A DNA stretch of 64,000 nt from Takifugu bimaculatus (taxonomy: Eukaryota > Chordata > Actinopteri > Tetraodontiformes > Tetraodontidae). The stretch spans positions 14,197,488-14,261,487 of the forward strand of contig CP034983.1 in assembly GCA_004026145.2 (NCBI GenBank), given 5' to 3'. Below, in pieces: positions 39,517-52,752 of this stretch. Each line of letters opens with the position of its first letter. Positions within the stretch are counted from its first letter, which is position 1. The notes beneath the pieces are model-generated. The model did not search any database. It worked only from the letters and a program-made list of their open reading frames with translations, and was not told the DNA's origin. A program made the translations under genes and the position numbers.

Positions 39517-42500
39517 GATCTCCCCCCCAGAGCAATAACGATGACTCAAGTATCTCCGTTGTCCACAGCAGTGCAGCATAATTCTTTTTTTAAACGCGTT
39601 TCTGTTTATGGACTCATGCGGTGGACAGCACAGGGTGTGTGCGCGTGCCGTTTATACCCCAACTTAAATAGCTACATGGCTAATAGTGCAGCTAACGTTC
39701 CAGATAAGCACCGACTTACATGTGCATGTGTAGTCGCATCAGTGCCACCTTTTGGGTTACGCGAGCAATCATCTTGTGCTCTTCCCACCTGATCGCATCC
39801 CTCCTGAATATTTCTTTGTGACAGGCTCCATTCATGACGGCACAACTCCCAATCATGCGCGTGATGGAAGAGCGAAAAGAGACGAGAGCCTCGCCATCCA
39901 TCATCTATTGTCGGGATGATCTCATTCTGAGTCATAACATTAGTGCCTCAACACAGTGAGACTCATCCACAGGTAATAAATCCTCGTCTCTCCACTATCT
40001 CTTTGTCTGGGTCCCACGAGACCTGTAGGATTCATGTCGTGGTGCTGGAGAGCTGGAGGGAGTTTGAGTGATGTCACCTGTTAGATCCTGCCACAAACCC
40101 AAAGCTGGCATCTTATCCATCAACCCTGTTTTTGAGTACGTATACTGTTTTTAGCAAGAAAAACAGGGGAAAGAAGCTTGTTTTTTTTGACCAGAAGGAA
40201 TTGAATTATTACAATTTCAACAAAGATTTAGTTCCTTTCTGATCCACCATCTAGTGGCCAAACAAGGAAGTGCACATGTTTGATACTTCCTGATCCCTTC
40301 CTTAATTACATTCAACATAACCTGAACATTTAAGAACAATCAATTACAATAAGAACAAAAGGTATCTGATAATTGATGCTAGTTTTTACAGTTTATTTAG
40401 AAAGTCTCATCCTCTGAACTCCTACACAAATCATAAAGCACCTCATATTCTAACCACTAGAGATGGATTTAATGCTGTTAATTTAACTTCTCTGTATTAA
40501 AGTTTTATAAAAATCTGCATTAAGAGGCCCCATCCCATTTGTGCTCCATAATTCTGATCCAAACAGTCAACTGATGGACAGGCTTTGTCCGAATTATCAG
40601 CTCTGTTCTGTGTAAATGAAACAGTTGATCCAGAAAATTGAGGAGCTAATGCACTTCCACACACACCCGCTCCGCGCGCTCGCTAACATTTTTAACCTTT
40701 AGGTCTGCAGAGAATATTAAGTCGGCAGAAAGGTTAGAGGAGGATTTATTAACCATCGTCGTGCATGACAGCTGGAGCTGAGCGATGGTTAGTGATCCTA
40801 AAACAAGAGTCTCCGTTAATTACTCACTTTTGCCACGCTTGTTGAAATTCACAGACAGAAGACGTGGGCGGACAATGAGCGCTTTAATACATCTGGAGGT
40901 TGGAACTACTGAGTGAGAACTGAGATTTAGGTCATAAGTCTGCTGTGTAACATGTGGATGATATCACCGAACCAGGCCGGCTGGATTTATTTAATAAGGA
41001 GAAATGAAATTCAGGGAAATTACAGGTCAAATGTGCGCACCGAGAATAAATAACTCCATAGAAACAGACTGCCTGCTATCATCAGTATTTCTTGGTAAGC
41101 CCCTGTGATGCTCAGCTTTGCGTTAGAACAGCCAGTAATTCCTCCACTAAACCATCTGTTTGCAAGACTCCTCATTTTATGACTTCTCCTATTTCACGTT
41201 ACCCCCATTGTCATTTTTATTCGGCGCTCCGAAGTGTTCGCCATCTTTAAACCATTTCTCTGCAGCTTTGTTTTTTCTTCTGCCTCAGCTAAAATCTCAG
41301 ATCCTTAAAAAAAACAACAAAAAAACCAACAGTAATCTGCCAGAAGGTTTTAAGATGATAGAAATGGATTGAATTAGGGCCTCTAAACAGCCACAATGGT
41401 ACTATTACATTAAATGGGTATAAAAAGGCAGAGATAATCCATCGCTGAAGAAGAAAATGATTACTCTGCGTGACATGCATCTAGAGTTTTCTGCAAATGC
41501 CAAATCTCATGAATTGTGGTAATCTCAGCCCGGTCACTGCTCGGGCCAAGAAAAACTCTGGGATAGATTCAGATTAGGTCAGACCCAAAACCAGTGCCCC
41601 GTTTAATTAAAGCACACAGTCCGGCCCCTCCGAGAGAGGAGAAACTAGCAGAAACTATGAGATTAAAGGCACTTTAGACTTCAAAATGCACAAAGAAGAG
41701 ATGCTTCTTTTTAATAGCTGCCACTTCTGAAGAGCAAGGACACAGGAATAACCAGCAGCACGATGGGGGAGTGTTTTCCCTCTGAGATGGATGTGACAAG
41801 ATGCTAAAGAATAAACAGAAAAACCCGGCGGTTCCTGGTCCAAAAGACAGTTGAGGTCAGAGCAACGGCGCATGACACAAGACATAAAGTCTGCTCATGC
41901 TTCAAATCACACTCATTAACTATTCAGTCTTTTCCCTGTTTCAGCAAATTTGCGTCCGACAACAAGAAATTAGATAATCGGGGAGATATGTGCGGAATTT
42001 GCCAGAGACAAATCGGCGTCTGATACAATGAGATGCTGGAGATAAACCCTTTTGTTGCAGCTCTTTTCCTGAGAACCTCCGATTGTGTTAACTGCTGTAT
42101 TCTGCTGATACCCATCTGGAAAAGTGCGAGACTATTGTTGGCATCCCTGGAGGGAGCGAAAACACTGATGGCGGCGACTGTTATGAGATGATCTGTCCCG
42201 ATCTCTTCCCTCGACAAGGATAATCCGTCTAGTTCAGCGTGTTCCGCGCCAGTTCGCCCGGGAGCCTCCATCTGCTGGCTGCCAGTGGCACACCGGAACC
42301 GAGTTGCGCAGAAGAAGGTGAAAGCAGGCTGGAATCGGCGCTCCAGGTCGGCCGCCTGGGAAGCACGACCTGAATACGTCTGCAGGGGAGTGACACGTAT
42401 ACTGGGGTGTCACTGGGGCGAGAGAAGAGGCCATTTGAGTGATTTTTAAGGAATTGAGGATTAATCCAGGCCAGAGTTCCCACTTCAAACAGAAGCTCTG

Positions 42501-44625
42501 CTCTGTCAACAGGTTCCATATGGAAACTGCAGCGCTGACATGCTAGATTACAGCAAATTAACCGACAACGGTGTTGATAAGCCTATCAGTGCTGAACATG
42601 AGGACACTTCTCAGCTATCTGAGAGTGTCCTGTCATGTATCAGACTTCCTTCTCTGCTACGCTGGCAAGATCCCTGTCCCTACCATCAGCGAATGAGTGA
42701 TGGGTCGCTCAACTAAACATTTCAAGGGGGTCATTCATGTGACCTTGAAGACATAATCCTGCATCCTGAATGCATTGATCAAACTGCTGTTCGTAATCCT
42801 GATGAATCCATTTTCGTTGCTGCCACGGGGACGGTGCGCATCGTTGCGTCACGTCCCAAATGGGGCCGACTTCCAGGCAGCCGATCGTGTTTATCTGAGA
42901 CGTTTCTGCTTACGCCACAGAGGCAGCATGGGACTCTGGCACAGATGCAACGCTGTGAGCTAGAACTGTGCCCGTGACATCATTTGGGTGATCATTCCTA
43001 CGCAGTCAGCGCTTTTTCTAACCCCCTCCCCCTCCCTCTTCCTCCTCAACGTCTTCGCCGCGCAGCCGCACCTCACGCACTGACCTCTGGCTATCCTCCA
43101 TCAGGCCTGGGGGGGGAGGTGCACGCATGCAGGTCAGGGAGAGGCGTGCACAAAAGCACCACAGGGGAAGAGGCGACGAAGTTTTTAAGGTAAAGTGGAG
43201 GCAAGACCGTGCAAATATCATGAAGGAGAGAACGGCGTTGGTAATAAGAGGCACAGGAGGGCGGGAAAGAATCAAAACGGTGGCAGCGGCACAGACAGAG
43301 CTCCTGTCTCACATGCTCCCCCATGTGAGACTGTGGCAAGCAGGGGACAGGGAGCTGCTTTATATAAGTGTCTCCTAGCAGCCCGTGGGCCTGCTGGAGC
43401 GCCTCACATGTTTGTGTTGTGGTCATCCCACACAGACGCGGATGGCTTCGCAGGACCGCGGCGTCCTTCCTGGAGCCGCTCGTGTCTGTTTGTTGCGTCT
43501 GCCTGGCTGCCGTCCACCAGTCCCATCATCAAACCCCCCCGTCTTTTTTTTCCCCCCCGATGCTCTATGGCCGTCCTGTCGCCAGAGTGGGGAGGATCAG
43601 GCAGAGGGGATGAGAGAAGGCGGGGGTGGACAGATCAGAGGTGCCGACTCGGTGTCCCAGGCAGACGTAGCGGAGCCCAGGACTGGGCCAAAACAGAAAC
43701 GCTAAGTGGAATTAACACCGTGACAGGAGACGCCACAGATGCTGAAAATGCATTTAAAAACAGCTCATCAGGTCAGACACTGTAAATAACATTTATCCAG
43801 TGCAATTACACACAAAACGCCGCCACCACTCACCCACCTTCTCTCAGGACAGCTGGTGTTTTACAAAAGAGGCAAGCATGCAACCGGTGTGATAAAGCTA
43901 GGACGGCTTGCCGTTAGCGCTGCTGTATTATGCACATAAAATAAAAAGGCAAGAAGGATCCCAAAACCAAAATAAAAAAAAGAAGTGTTCAGTGTCCTGG
44001 CAGCGCCTCAGTCCAGCTGCAGGGTTGTCTTGAGGACATGGGAGGGGAAAAAGACAACAGAGCTGTCTGTTCCCCTCGCTGGGGAATGTAAATGATCAGA
44101 CAGCAACATAGTGAGGCTACATGACGTGTGTTTTAAGCTCAAAAGTGCTGCCATGACACTATGTATTTGGACAGTCTGATGTATTAGTGTGTGTTAACAT
44201 TACTCCCTTTCTCTGAAATTCCCTAAAGCTTCAGCTCCTCAGCAGCTCTTACTCACAGGGATGTTTACATAAGGACAACTGTTGACTTGTGAAAGTTGAA
44301 ATTTTATGGTTCGAACTAGAGCACAGAGCCCTGAATGAAAGCTTCAAACTGTCGCTGACAGAGAGGTTGAACCTTCAGGATGAACAACTGAAACAGAAAT
44401 GTTACGTTTCTAACGCAAAATAACCATGTTAAGCAATTTAACCTGCGCTCTGTAGGATCAAGACCCGTTTTGTCAATGATGACCATAATTTCCTCACGTG
44501 AAAGGAAGCTTATCTCCGTTTTATTCATTAATGAAACCATTGCTTGGGGACAAAATAAGAATTGTTAGAAAGTTGAGCAAGCTAGTACTTCCCATTCACT
44601 GCCATTAGTTGAGCTAAGCTAATCA

Positions 44626-44626
<1 letters not shown>

Positions 44627-44668
<42 letters not shown>
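44627..44668. repeat. (CA)21 microsatellite
   Basis: Nearly pure CA tract. Confidence 0.95.
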
Positions 44669-44676
<8 letters not shown>

Positions 44677-44818
44677 CACATTATATCTATACTAATGTAC
44701 ATCTGCGTGAGGGTAAGGAGGCAAAATAATGAAAGAGAGACGGCGTTTCCCTTTAAACCTCCTCTCTGTTCTCACAATCCCCTCAGGAGCCTGCTGCAGA
44801 GTCTGCCGCTGTCTGGCT

Positions 44819-44832
44819 GTTCCCATGGCAAC
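44819..44832 (+). promoter_or_regulatory. RFX X-box match
   Basis: gttcccatggcaac fits the X-box pattern GTHNYYATRRNAAC. It lies inside a splice-like segment (acceptor cccctcag at 44786, donor CACCAG|GTGAGC at 44838), so either an exon or a regulatory site could explain it. Confidence 0.3.
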
Positions 44833-46574
44833 CACCAGGTGAGCAGACAGGCTCGGCAAGCGCGGTGGAGAGCCTGTGCCTCCCCCCACACGTTCAGGCA
44901 GAACAGACACACAGATAAGAGGCGAGCTCCCTTGTTAATTCCGACCTGCCAGAACACCGTGTAGTCACAAAAAGACTGAAAGCATGCAAGCAGATGACCA
45001 GTCAGACAGTCTGCCAGGATATCACCCTGTGACACACACACATACACACACGTGGGGACACACAGTGTTATAGAGTGCATAAGAAGAGGAGGAGGATGCC
45101 CTGCAGGAGGGGGGTGGCGAGAGAAATGTGTCATAACTGCTGAACATCATGTCCAGTTCTGCTGGAAAAGCAAAAGGTGAAGTAGTTGGTGGGAAGTTTG
45201 GCCTGAGAAAAGACTCAGAACAGAGGAGGATCAACTTTAAAGAAAAGCAAATTGTCAGTTTCAAACTGTTATTGCTGTTGGCGCCACTGCACAAAGTCAA
45301 ACGGGATCATTTCTCCTTTTCTCAGAGCGTAATAACTGAACACTGGGACACCTGAGGTCAGACGATCCATTTGTTTAGTCTATAATGTGCACTGGCAGGA
45401 AAAACCTCTATATCCAGGTACAGAACCTGAGCGAGGGGGGTTCCGGCTGTCCATCATGTACAGTTGTTCTTGTAGATCATGTGAAGTGAGTGGACGTCTG
45501 ATGTAAAATAGTAAAAAGTGCTGAACAGTTGTCTTTTCCTCAGATATTCCTTTGCCAGGCTATCAAATTTGTGTCTCTGTTGATTAAATAGCAAAATAAC
45601 GCTACAATATATGCTAGCGTGGTGTTCTGTCACATTTAAACGGTAGCTCAGAACACACAAAAGACCTAAATTAATGTCAACATCTAAAAAAAGTCTAATC
45701 ATTTTCAAATTTAAGGCTGAAATTCTCATGATCAGTATTAAATATTCCACATTGGACGTCAATGTTGTGCCCTATTGGCCAGTTGCGGCACTGCACCCAA
45801 ACAGAATTTAATGTTTTGTTAGAATCACCTTAATAAACCTAATAAAAGTAGATGGAAACGTTTGGTTCAGTGTATATTATATAAATCAAAAATCCAGAAT
45901 AGTTTTGCAAGTGGCTGAAAAGACTTCTGTTATGATCCCGGGATCATCGGCGATAAATCCAGCATTCGTGTGGAGGCAATCACATTACTTCTAATCACTC
46001 GCACTCAAAACCAGTCAATGTTGCTCGGCAAGGTGCGCACAGTTATATGGAGTTACTGGAAGAGATATTATGCTCTCGTTTATTGTGGCTCCTGTTTATC
46101 ACTCAGATATTATGGCCCCTGCTGTATTTGAGATCTACTGTATAATATATTGGCACACAGGCGCTGGTTCACATACTCGCGCCGTGAAATCAGGAGACTA
46201 TAAAGCTGCGAGCTGCCAGAACAATAAACCAGATGCACTGTCCAGTGCCCATGTGTGATTAGCAGGAACACACTTCAGCTGGAAGGAGTCCTGCTTCGTC
46301 CATCACCAGCCTCGCTGATTAAAAAAGGAGACGAGGACTCGGCCGTATGTCAGAGGGAGACTGAGCTCGCGTTCAAAGGGTGGCCGAACGGAGCGAAAGG
46401 TCAGCCCACCTGCCTGATCTGCCACCGACACTTTTCTGCTCTCCCACGATGCCGCTGCGGCGTGAATCATCTTTAATTCATGGCTGCTGCACATCTAAAT
46501 GTGGACTTGATTAAAAACACAAGAAGGAACGCAGACATTCCTTTGAGGTTCCATCACTGTTTTAACATGTACTC

Positions 46575-46578
<4 letters not shown>

Positions 46579-46609
<31 letters not shown>
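46579..46609. repeat. (TG)15 microsatellite
   Basis: Uninterrupted TG tract. Confidence 0.95.
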
Positions 46610-46610
<1 letters not shown>

Positions 46611-46878
46611 AGAGTGCACACCTGCATGAATATTACATTACATGTGTTTTGGCTTTAACAACCACACGTGTCTCTTTCAGTTGTAAGCTTTTTCCCACTC
46701 TCAACACCCACAAGCATTAAAACAAACAAAAAAAGAGACTTTTTCCCAAGCAGTGGCTGAGTTGGGGCCCCTGGCCCTGGGGCTTTGCAGCTCCGGCCCA
46801 CAGAGGCCAGTTCTTCCGACCACGGCTTCGGGATAGGCCGGGATCTTGCTGTGGATTCCTCCCGTCCGCCTGTAAGAT

Positions 46879-46888
46879 CTATAAATAG
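46879..46888. promoter_or_regulatory. second identical MEF2-type or TATA-like word
   Basis: The same 10-mer, CTATAAATAG, followed 30-45 bases downstream by a GC-rich stretch (ctcggcggcgg). This resembles a TATA promoter or a muscle enhancer box. Confidence 0.3.
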
Positions 46889-49232
46889 TGGCTGTCAGAT
46901 ATTTGCACTGCTGTGCTCACTCTCGGCGGCGGAGGAGTTTATTAATATCCAGTGACCAGAGTCGTGCCTCGAGAGGGAGCGCACGCCGCGGAGGTGTTTA
47001 CACGAGTGCGTGTGGATGAGTGAAGGGACAAGCAGCTGGGGCTTGCTGGGACCACGCACACCCAGTGGGTCTGCACACCCGCGTCCCCCCTCTCTCCCAC
47101 AGTCTTTTCGGTTTCCCTCGGTCACTTTTCCACCCCTGTTATGCTGAAACCGTCACCTAAACTCGACCGGCCCCCTCTATTATGTAATGAGATTAAATAA
47201 TCTGCAGATAAGGAGGAAACACCTGCTTCCATCAGCCTCCCCATCATGTCAAATATGTCCAAAAAACACTGAGAAGCATCAGCTGTAGGAGATTTTAAGA
47301 TAAAATGAGGAGAAGGACACAACTACAGCGTGTGTGTGGGGTGGGGTGGGGGGCATGCGTGGATGCATTTAGGAGAGGCTTTCTTAGCTGGTGCAGCACA
47401 CGCGTGTCCAAACTAATACCGCAATTCATCATTTCCAGGCTGGTCAGGCACGCTCCCAGCTTTCACCACTCTCGCTCACATGCGCGCACGTGCTCAGGCA
47501 GTATGTGGTGATTGCCTTAGGTAACAGGAGAGGAGCTGGTGCTGCTCAGTTGCAGAAAGCATCACATGGCTGTTGCTAAACTCTATTTTCCTTCTTTGTG
47601 TAACAAAGAAGCGTTCTGCGGCACTGTATCCCCCCAGGCGATCAAAATGCACAACAAAATCCATATTTAATACAAAAATGCTGCAACGGTGTGATGGGAT
47701 TCAACGTGATTGCATCATGTGTTAGCAGCAGCCTCCTGCCCCTAATGAAGACATAGCCACCAGCGTGTGGAGGGTCTGCTAAACACTGCCCCCAGCGGCC
47801 AGGGCCGGTACAAGCAAATCAGGTCAGGAACTCAAAACAAAGAAGTGAAGGTTTATAACTACTGTAGATTAGAATTGTTGGGGGAAGAGATCTTATTGAA
47901 TCATTTTTTTTAAATTGAATTTAAAAATAAGGATATTTGGATATGTAAGAAAGTTTTTGTTTACACCAAATTGACAAATGAGCATGTTTGTTTCTGCCTT
48001 CATTGATTGTAAATATTACATTTCTGTTCAACCTGACATTTCATTAAATTGCACATATCAGACAAGAGTTGTGGTTACAGAAAAAATAAGTTCTAAATGT
48101 TTGTTTGTTGATAAGAAATTATCAGCCCCTTTAGTGACATTCTTGCAGTACAAAGTGAGACAGTTACAGATAAGAGAATCCGGTTGGCCTCTGTTTGAGT
48201 TTCTTCTGGCGCAGGACATTCGAGGAGCTGCGCTGTGACGTCACAACATATGTGATCAAGTTTCACCAGGCAGGGCCCCAGCAGCCCTCAGGCAAAACCA
48301 CAGACCTCATTCCTGACGCCGCTGATTTGCTTAAAATGAAATAAAGAAGAGGATTTACACACATTTCAAAGACAATTTTCCGGAAACGGTGTAGTTACGC
48401 CCCTCCACCCTCTCCTGTCTTTTTCGCCTGTGCCAGAAATTTGCTCAAATATCCCCATCCAGCCCAAGTACCTCCTCCCATTTCCTCAGTGTCCAGCCTC
48501 TGCTGGCATCCCAGCGGGGTCAAACAGGGTCCCACAGCCGAGGGGTGAAGGTGGAAACAGAAAAAACCGCGAATCAGTTACACACAAATCAAAATCTCAT
48601 TACAGCTTCTTTAAGATGTGGGGGTGCGTTCACTTCCTTATGGTCCAGCTATCTAAATGCATATGGCGGCTTGCTCGAATTCCTTGTTGTAATCATCTCC
48701 TAGCAACCTTAAATTTCACTGACAGAGCCTGCCACTGGTTTGCTGGGTTTCTCCTCGGGGAGCAGCGGCTCACAGGGCCCTGCGTGCAGAGCTGCTGACA
48801 GAGGAGGAACAAAGCTCAGAGCTGCGAGTACAAACTGTGCACAGAGACAGGAAACCTGATATTCCAGCTCTCAATATGAACTGAATGCAGAGGGAGGGTG
48901 CGTTTGTGTGCGTGTGCCTCAACAGGAAGTCCTGCAGGAGTGGTACATGCCCAGGTACAGTGCATGGGTGGACCTTGAGCACCGTAATTAGTCACGCACC
49001 TCCCAAACCTTCTTCTTGAAGCTGTGAGGTCAAACTAAGCTGCGCACTTATCGATAAACGTGCTTATGCAGTTCAGCCTCTGTTCAACTGCAGCTTGTTT
49101 CTAATCAGATTCACAGGCTGGAGCCTGTCACAGTGGTCATTAGGTGAGAGGTAAGAATACACCCTGCACAGGTCACCAGTGCAGCACAAGACACAATCCT
49201 CTGTGTAGGCTGGACAATTTAGTTCTGGGAAA

Positions 49233-49252
49233 GGGGGGGGGGGGGGGGGGGG
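49233..49252. repeat. G20 homopolymer
   Basis: Twenty consecutive G, the longest homopolymer in the window. Its true length is doubtful. Confidence 0.9.
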
Positions 49253-51664
49253 TTGTAAATTACAACTATTTTGACCCCCATGGGAACAAAAGTGATAGCT
49301 TTAATTAAAAGTTGGAGTTGTGAGCATGGAGAGTTTTGAGCGGCGCCTCTGACCCGGCATTGTTGTGTGAAACCCCGGGCACCGGTGCGTAGCTAGGCCG
49401 TGGTCACCCCCTCTGGGCCCTTTCAGCAGCCAGCGAGCGGCTGCCCTTCTAAGTCCTGCAAAGCAGCTTAGAAGCACGGCTGCCTGCGCTGCGGTCACAT
49501 GTGTGAAACGTGCGTGCTCGTTGACACACAAACACACGCGAGGCGGGCAGCAGCACTTTCCACTTCATGGGAACAGAAAGGGGACGGCCCAGGTCAGAGG
49601 CACTCCCACTCAGCTGTGCCGAAGCACGTTCCCTTCAGGCCGGCACACACACCTGCAATAGAACATGCACAGGGACACACACAGTGTACCGCTGCTCGTG
49701 TTCTCCGCAGGAATAGAGGGGAGTGTTCAAACAAATCATAGCCATGTGTTTGGAGAAGGCTGGAAAGAATGCACTTTTCCCCGTGACACACAGATTCCCC
49801 CGTTTGCTTCTATTTCAGGCGCTGAGAACAAATGAACTTGGAAATCTTTGCCTGGACTGGGCTCCAGTTTTCCTCCCTTTAGCCGGGGAGAGCTGCTACA
49901 CCTTATTACAATCATGGACTGGCAGAGACAAACCAGATTTAGTCATTCCGACGACTAAATAATCTTATCTGTACGCGTGGAAATGATCAGACCACAAAAG
50001 GTCAAAGAATTTAATAAAAGAAGGTATGAGGCTTCACTGCCATTCATCTGACTTATGATATCAGTATATGATAAATATACAGCAGATTCTCTCCCTCCTC
50101 CTCCTCAATCTTCTCTGCTGAGGTAATGAAATGGGCCAACAACAAGCAGCTGCAGAGAGATGTCCAGATGTGCGTGGACTAGGGCTAAAATGCCCCAAAA
50201 AGCGTCAGTTTATGGCCATAAAGTACAGACGTAACAATCTGTTGATGTGGTCTTTTCATGACATCGGTAACCACTGTTGCATAACATAAAGGTAAATGAT
50301 GTAAGAGGCTCTTTGTGAGGTGTCCAGCCAGGAAAAAATAAATCAATAAAATAAAATAAAGCTCTAAGAGGCAGTAAATAGGCAATGTTCAGGGCCAATT
50401 GGCCATCATCAGCAAACAAGAACAGAAAAGGGAGAAGAAAAAAAAAGAAAATATATAATTGTATTTGTTAGCTAACATGTGGCTGGTTTACTTCCGCTCC
50501 ACAGTTAATGTTTAAGATCATATGGGAATTCATCCACAGAAGCCAAGTCTTTTTTTTTTTTAAAGAAAGGAACAAACGTTGGGAAGTATCAAAGGCTGAA
50601 TCTTGAATCTCACACACTCGTGCACCACTGATGAGTCACGCTTTGCCTGGCCTCTGTGTCACGATGCATACATATAATCCACACTGTGCAACCTCATGAC
50701 AGAGTGGCAGAGCGTGTGTGTGTGTGTGTGCACATGTCACTTGCATGCAGAAGGTCGCATGACTGACCTCGTACGTTCCACCATGCTGTAAAAATGTCAA
50801 CTGAAGAAGCCTAATTGAGGCCTAACTTGTCTCAACATTAACACTGTGCATGACAGGCAGAGAGGAGTGCAAATTGAAGTGTGTGATATCACTCAGAGCA
50901 TCGAATTACTCTCAGCAGCTCTGACCTTATCTCCCTCATCTGTTCTCGCCGTGCGTGGGTTATTTTAGTGTAATAACCTAGTTTGGCCTCGAATAGCCCC
51001 ACTGTAACGTTCCCACATAACCCAGATGTGAAGACAATGCAGAAGAGGGATTTTTCTGGTCTCTACCTCCATCTACTGGTCATTTTTGGTATTACTAGAG
51101 GGAAAGCTCTTGGTTGCTGTATTCAAAGCACAGTAAATTCTACGAGCACACATGAGCATATGTATATTCTCAAGGCTTCACCAGACGCCAGACTGAAACC
51201 ACTGGCGTTTCAGTCTCTCCCACAGCTGGCTGGAACGGCGTCGACATGTGTTTAAAATGCAGACAAGGCCAGTAAACTTCCCCCTAAAAACACTGCACAG
51301 TTCACAGTCAAAGGCGGTGCATTGCATATTCCCTTTCATCTCTGCAGCGCCTCTGAGACAGAGACAGGAGTGGGGTTTGAAAGGAGGGATAAGGGTTGCA
51401 GTCGTGGGGGTGGAGGGGGGGGGAGACAGCTCGGCTGAAATCTTTTTTTTTTTTGCCCCCAGGGGTGTGAGCTGCTGTTGCTGCTGTTCCCCTTTTCCTC
51501 TCCTTGTCTGACGACTGATTAACAGAAGGCAAGACTAAAAAGGAGGGAATATAAATTCTATACAGCAACAAAAGCCTCTGGTGTCTCCAATAGCCACTTT
51601 AAACCCACTCACGCAACTGAAATCAAAAGAAAATCCATTGTGTTCTGTTTGTACGGACTCAGTT

Positions 51665-51706
51665 ATTCTTCTTCTTCTTCTTCTTATTATTATTATTATT
51701 ATTATA
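51665..51706. repeat. (TTC)n(TTA)n trinucleotide repeat
   Basis: Roughly six TTC units pass into about seven TTA units. Confidence 0.95.
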
Positions 51707-51828
51707 GCTTCAATTTGAATGTTGGAATGTGGTTGTGGTCTGAACACACAGTTATCATTTGTTGCTGTATATATTATGGGTGAATATTTGGCAGCTTTGC
51801 TATCTTTTTTGCTAATTAACATCAATAT

Positions 51829-51913
51829 TTTATATATATATATATATGGGTATATTATATATATGAGTATGAGAGTGTGTGAGAGAGAAAAAAGAGAGAA
51901 AGAGAGAGAGAGT
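51829..51913. repeat. (TA)n then (GA)n compound repeat
   Basis: TA tract at 51829-51864, followed by a GA-rich tract at 51871-51913. Confidence 0.9.
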
Positions 51914-52636
51914 ACAGCACAGGTGCAAATACATAAATACAAAATAAAAGACTGTGATAAGCCTGCTCACATGATTTAATAACGCAGTGTGAGTTGGTAA
52001 TCTGTTACCTATTAACTCAGTTGGTCTTTAAAACCATCCCACTAATGCTCTGAAAGTGGCACATGGAATAAATTCTATTCATAAAGAGGTTTTGGAACTT
52101 TGCTTATATATCATATAAGTCTAACCTGGCATCAGATGTTGCAAGTTCATAAGTTAAATAGGGGACCATAATAATGAAACAGATGTGAATCATTTCTAGA
52201 TTGGATCATACGAATGCAGCAGATTCTCAGGTTCTCAGTTACCCAACTGATTCTCTGGACCTTTTTTCCCTAGATCCTTTCACACACAGTCATGTGTCAT
52301 GAGGAAGGAGGACTTTGCTCCACTCATGCACAGGTCTTGTGATGTGCGCAGGTATCTCGTCGTCACAGGAACAGACGCTTGGCCGACATTCATCAGGTAA
52401 AGACTCTGCTGCAGATTGCCTCACAGTAGTGCCTCCATTTCTGTCAACGTCTCCACTAAACTGATCGTGAGCTCCATTTTTTTCTTCTTGGCTTCGTCAT
52501 AAATAGGTATTGTTTTAAAATTACTTAACATGTTCCTGCAGACTAAATCTTCTAAACCTTAAAGACGTCCATTGATTATCTTTTATGCATATTAGGTAAT
52601 ATTATTGGAAAGCCAGACTGCTACAACACGACTGTC

Positions 52637-52752
52637 ATGGAACTGAAGAGCGACCTGTGGCACACCCAGACGCCGAGCGCTTCCTCTTTACGTGACCAGC
52701 CTACCTTGTTCCTTCGGGACAGATCCACATCTGTGTCCCAGCTGGTTTCCAG
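52637..52752 (+). CDS. xirp1: xirp coding exon 1 (start codon exon)
   Basis: The reading starts MELKSDLWHTQ and ends in phase 2 at a TTTCCAG|GTGACT donor. It encodes 38 residues plus two bases, with a basic and serine-rich end (RDRSTSVSQLVS). The ATG at 52637 is the first in the frame, but the frame stays open upstream to about 52596, next to a possible acceptor (tgcatattag). The true 5' border of the exon is therefore uncertain, and only the ATG defines my start. A candidate untranslated exon with a donor at about 52,399 lies upstream. Confidence 0.6.

Larger units (their letters stand above)
39517..46878. other. non-coding stretch, no gene seen
   Basis: Contains the CA and TG tracts at 44.6 and 46.6 kb and GC-rich sequence at 43,480-43,700. 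ORFs up to 196 codons there overlap others on both strands and show no recognisable domain. Confidence 0.55.
46889..52636. other. 5' flank of the xirp gene, no other gene seen
   Basis: It holds G20, TTC/TTA, TA and GA repeats. A splice-like donor (CATCAG|GTAAAG at about 52,399) could end an untranslated first exon of xirp. Joined in phase to 52,596 it would hit a stop codon, so it is not coding. Confidence 0.5.

Noticed and set aside
40240..40262. CTCF-like or SINE-like word ccatctagtggcc
   Set aside because: It does not fit the CTCF core without an inserted base, and there is no surrounding SINE structure.
43195..43785. 196-codon ORF on the plus strand
   Set aside because: It overlaps other long ORFs on both strands in a GC-rich stretch, shows no domain or conserved motif, and is likely a chance ORF.
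47591..47611. 9-bp stem, 3-base loop (cttctttgt/acaaagaag)
   Set aside because: Low-complexity arms and within chance expectation.
52312..52400. Possible upstream coding exon (MRKEDFAPLMHRSC...)
   Set aside because: Its phase-2 donor joined to the next plausible acceptor gives an immediate stop codon, so at most it is untranslated.
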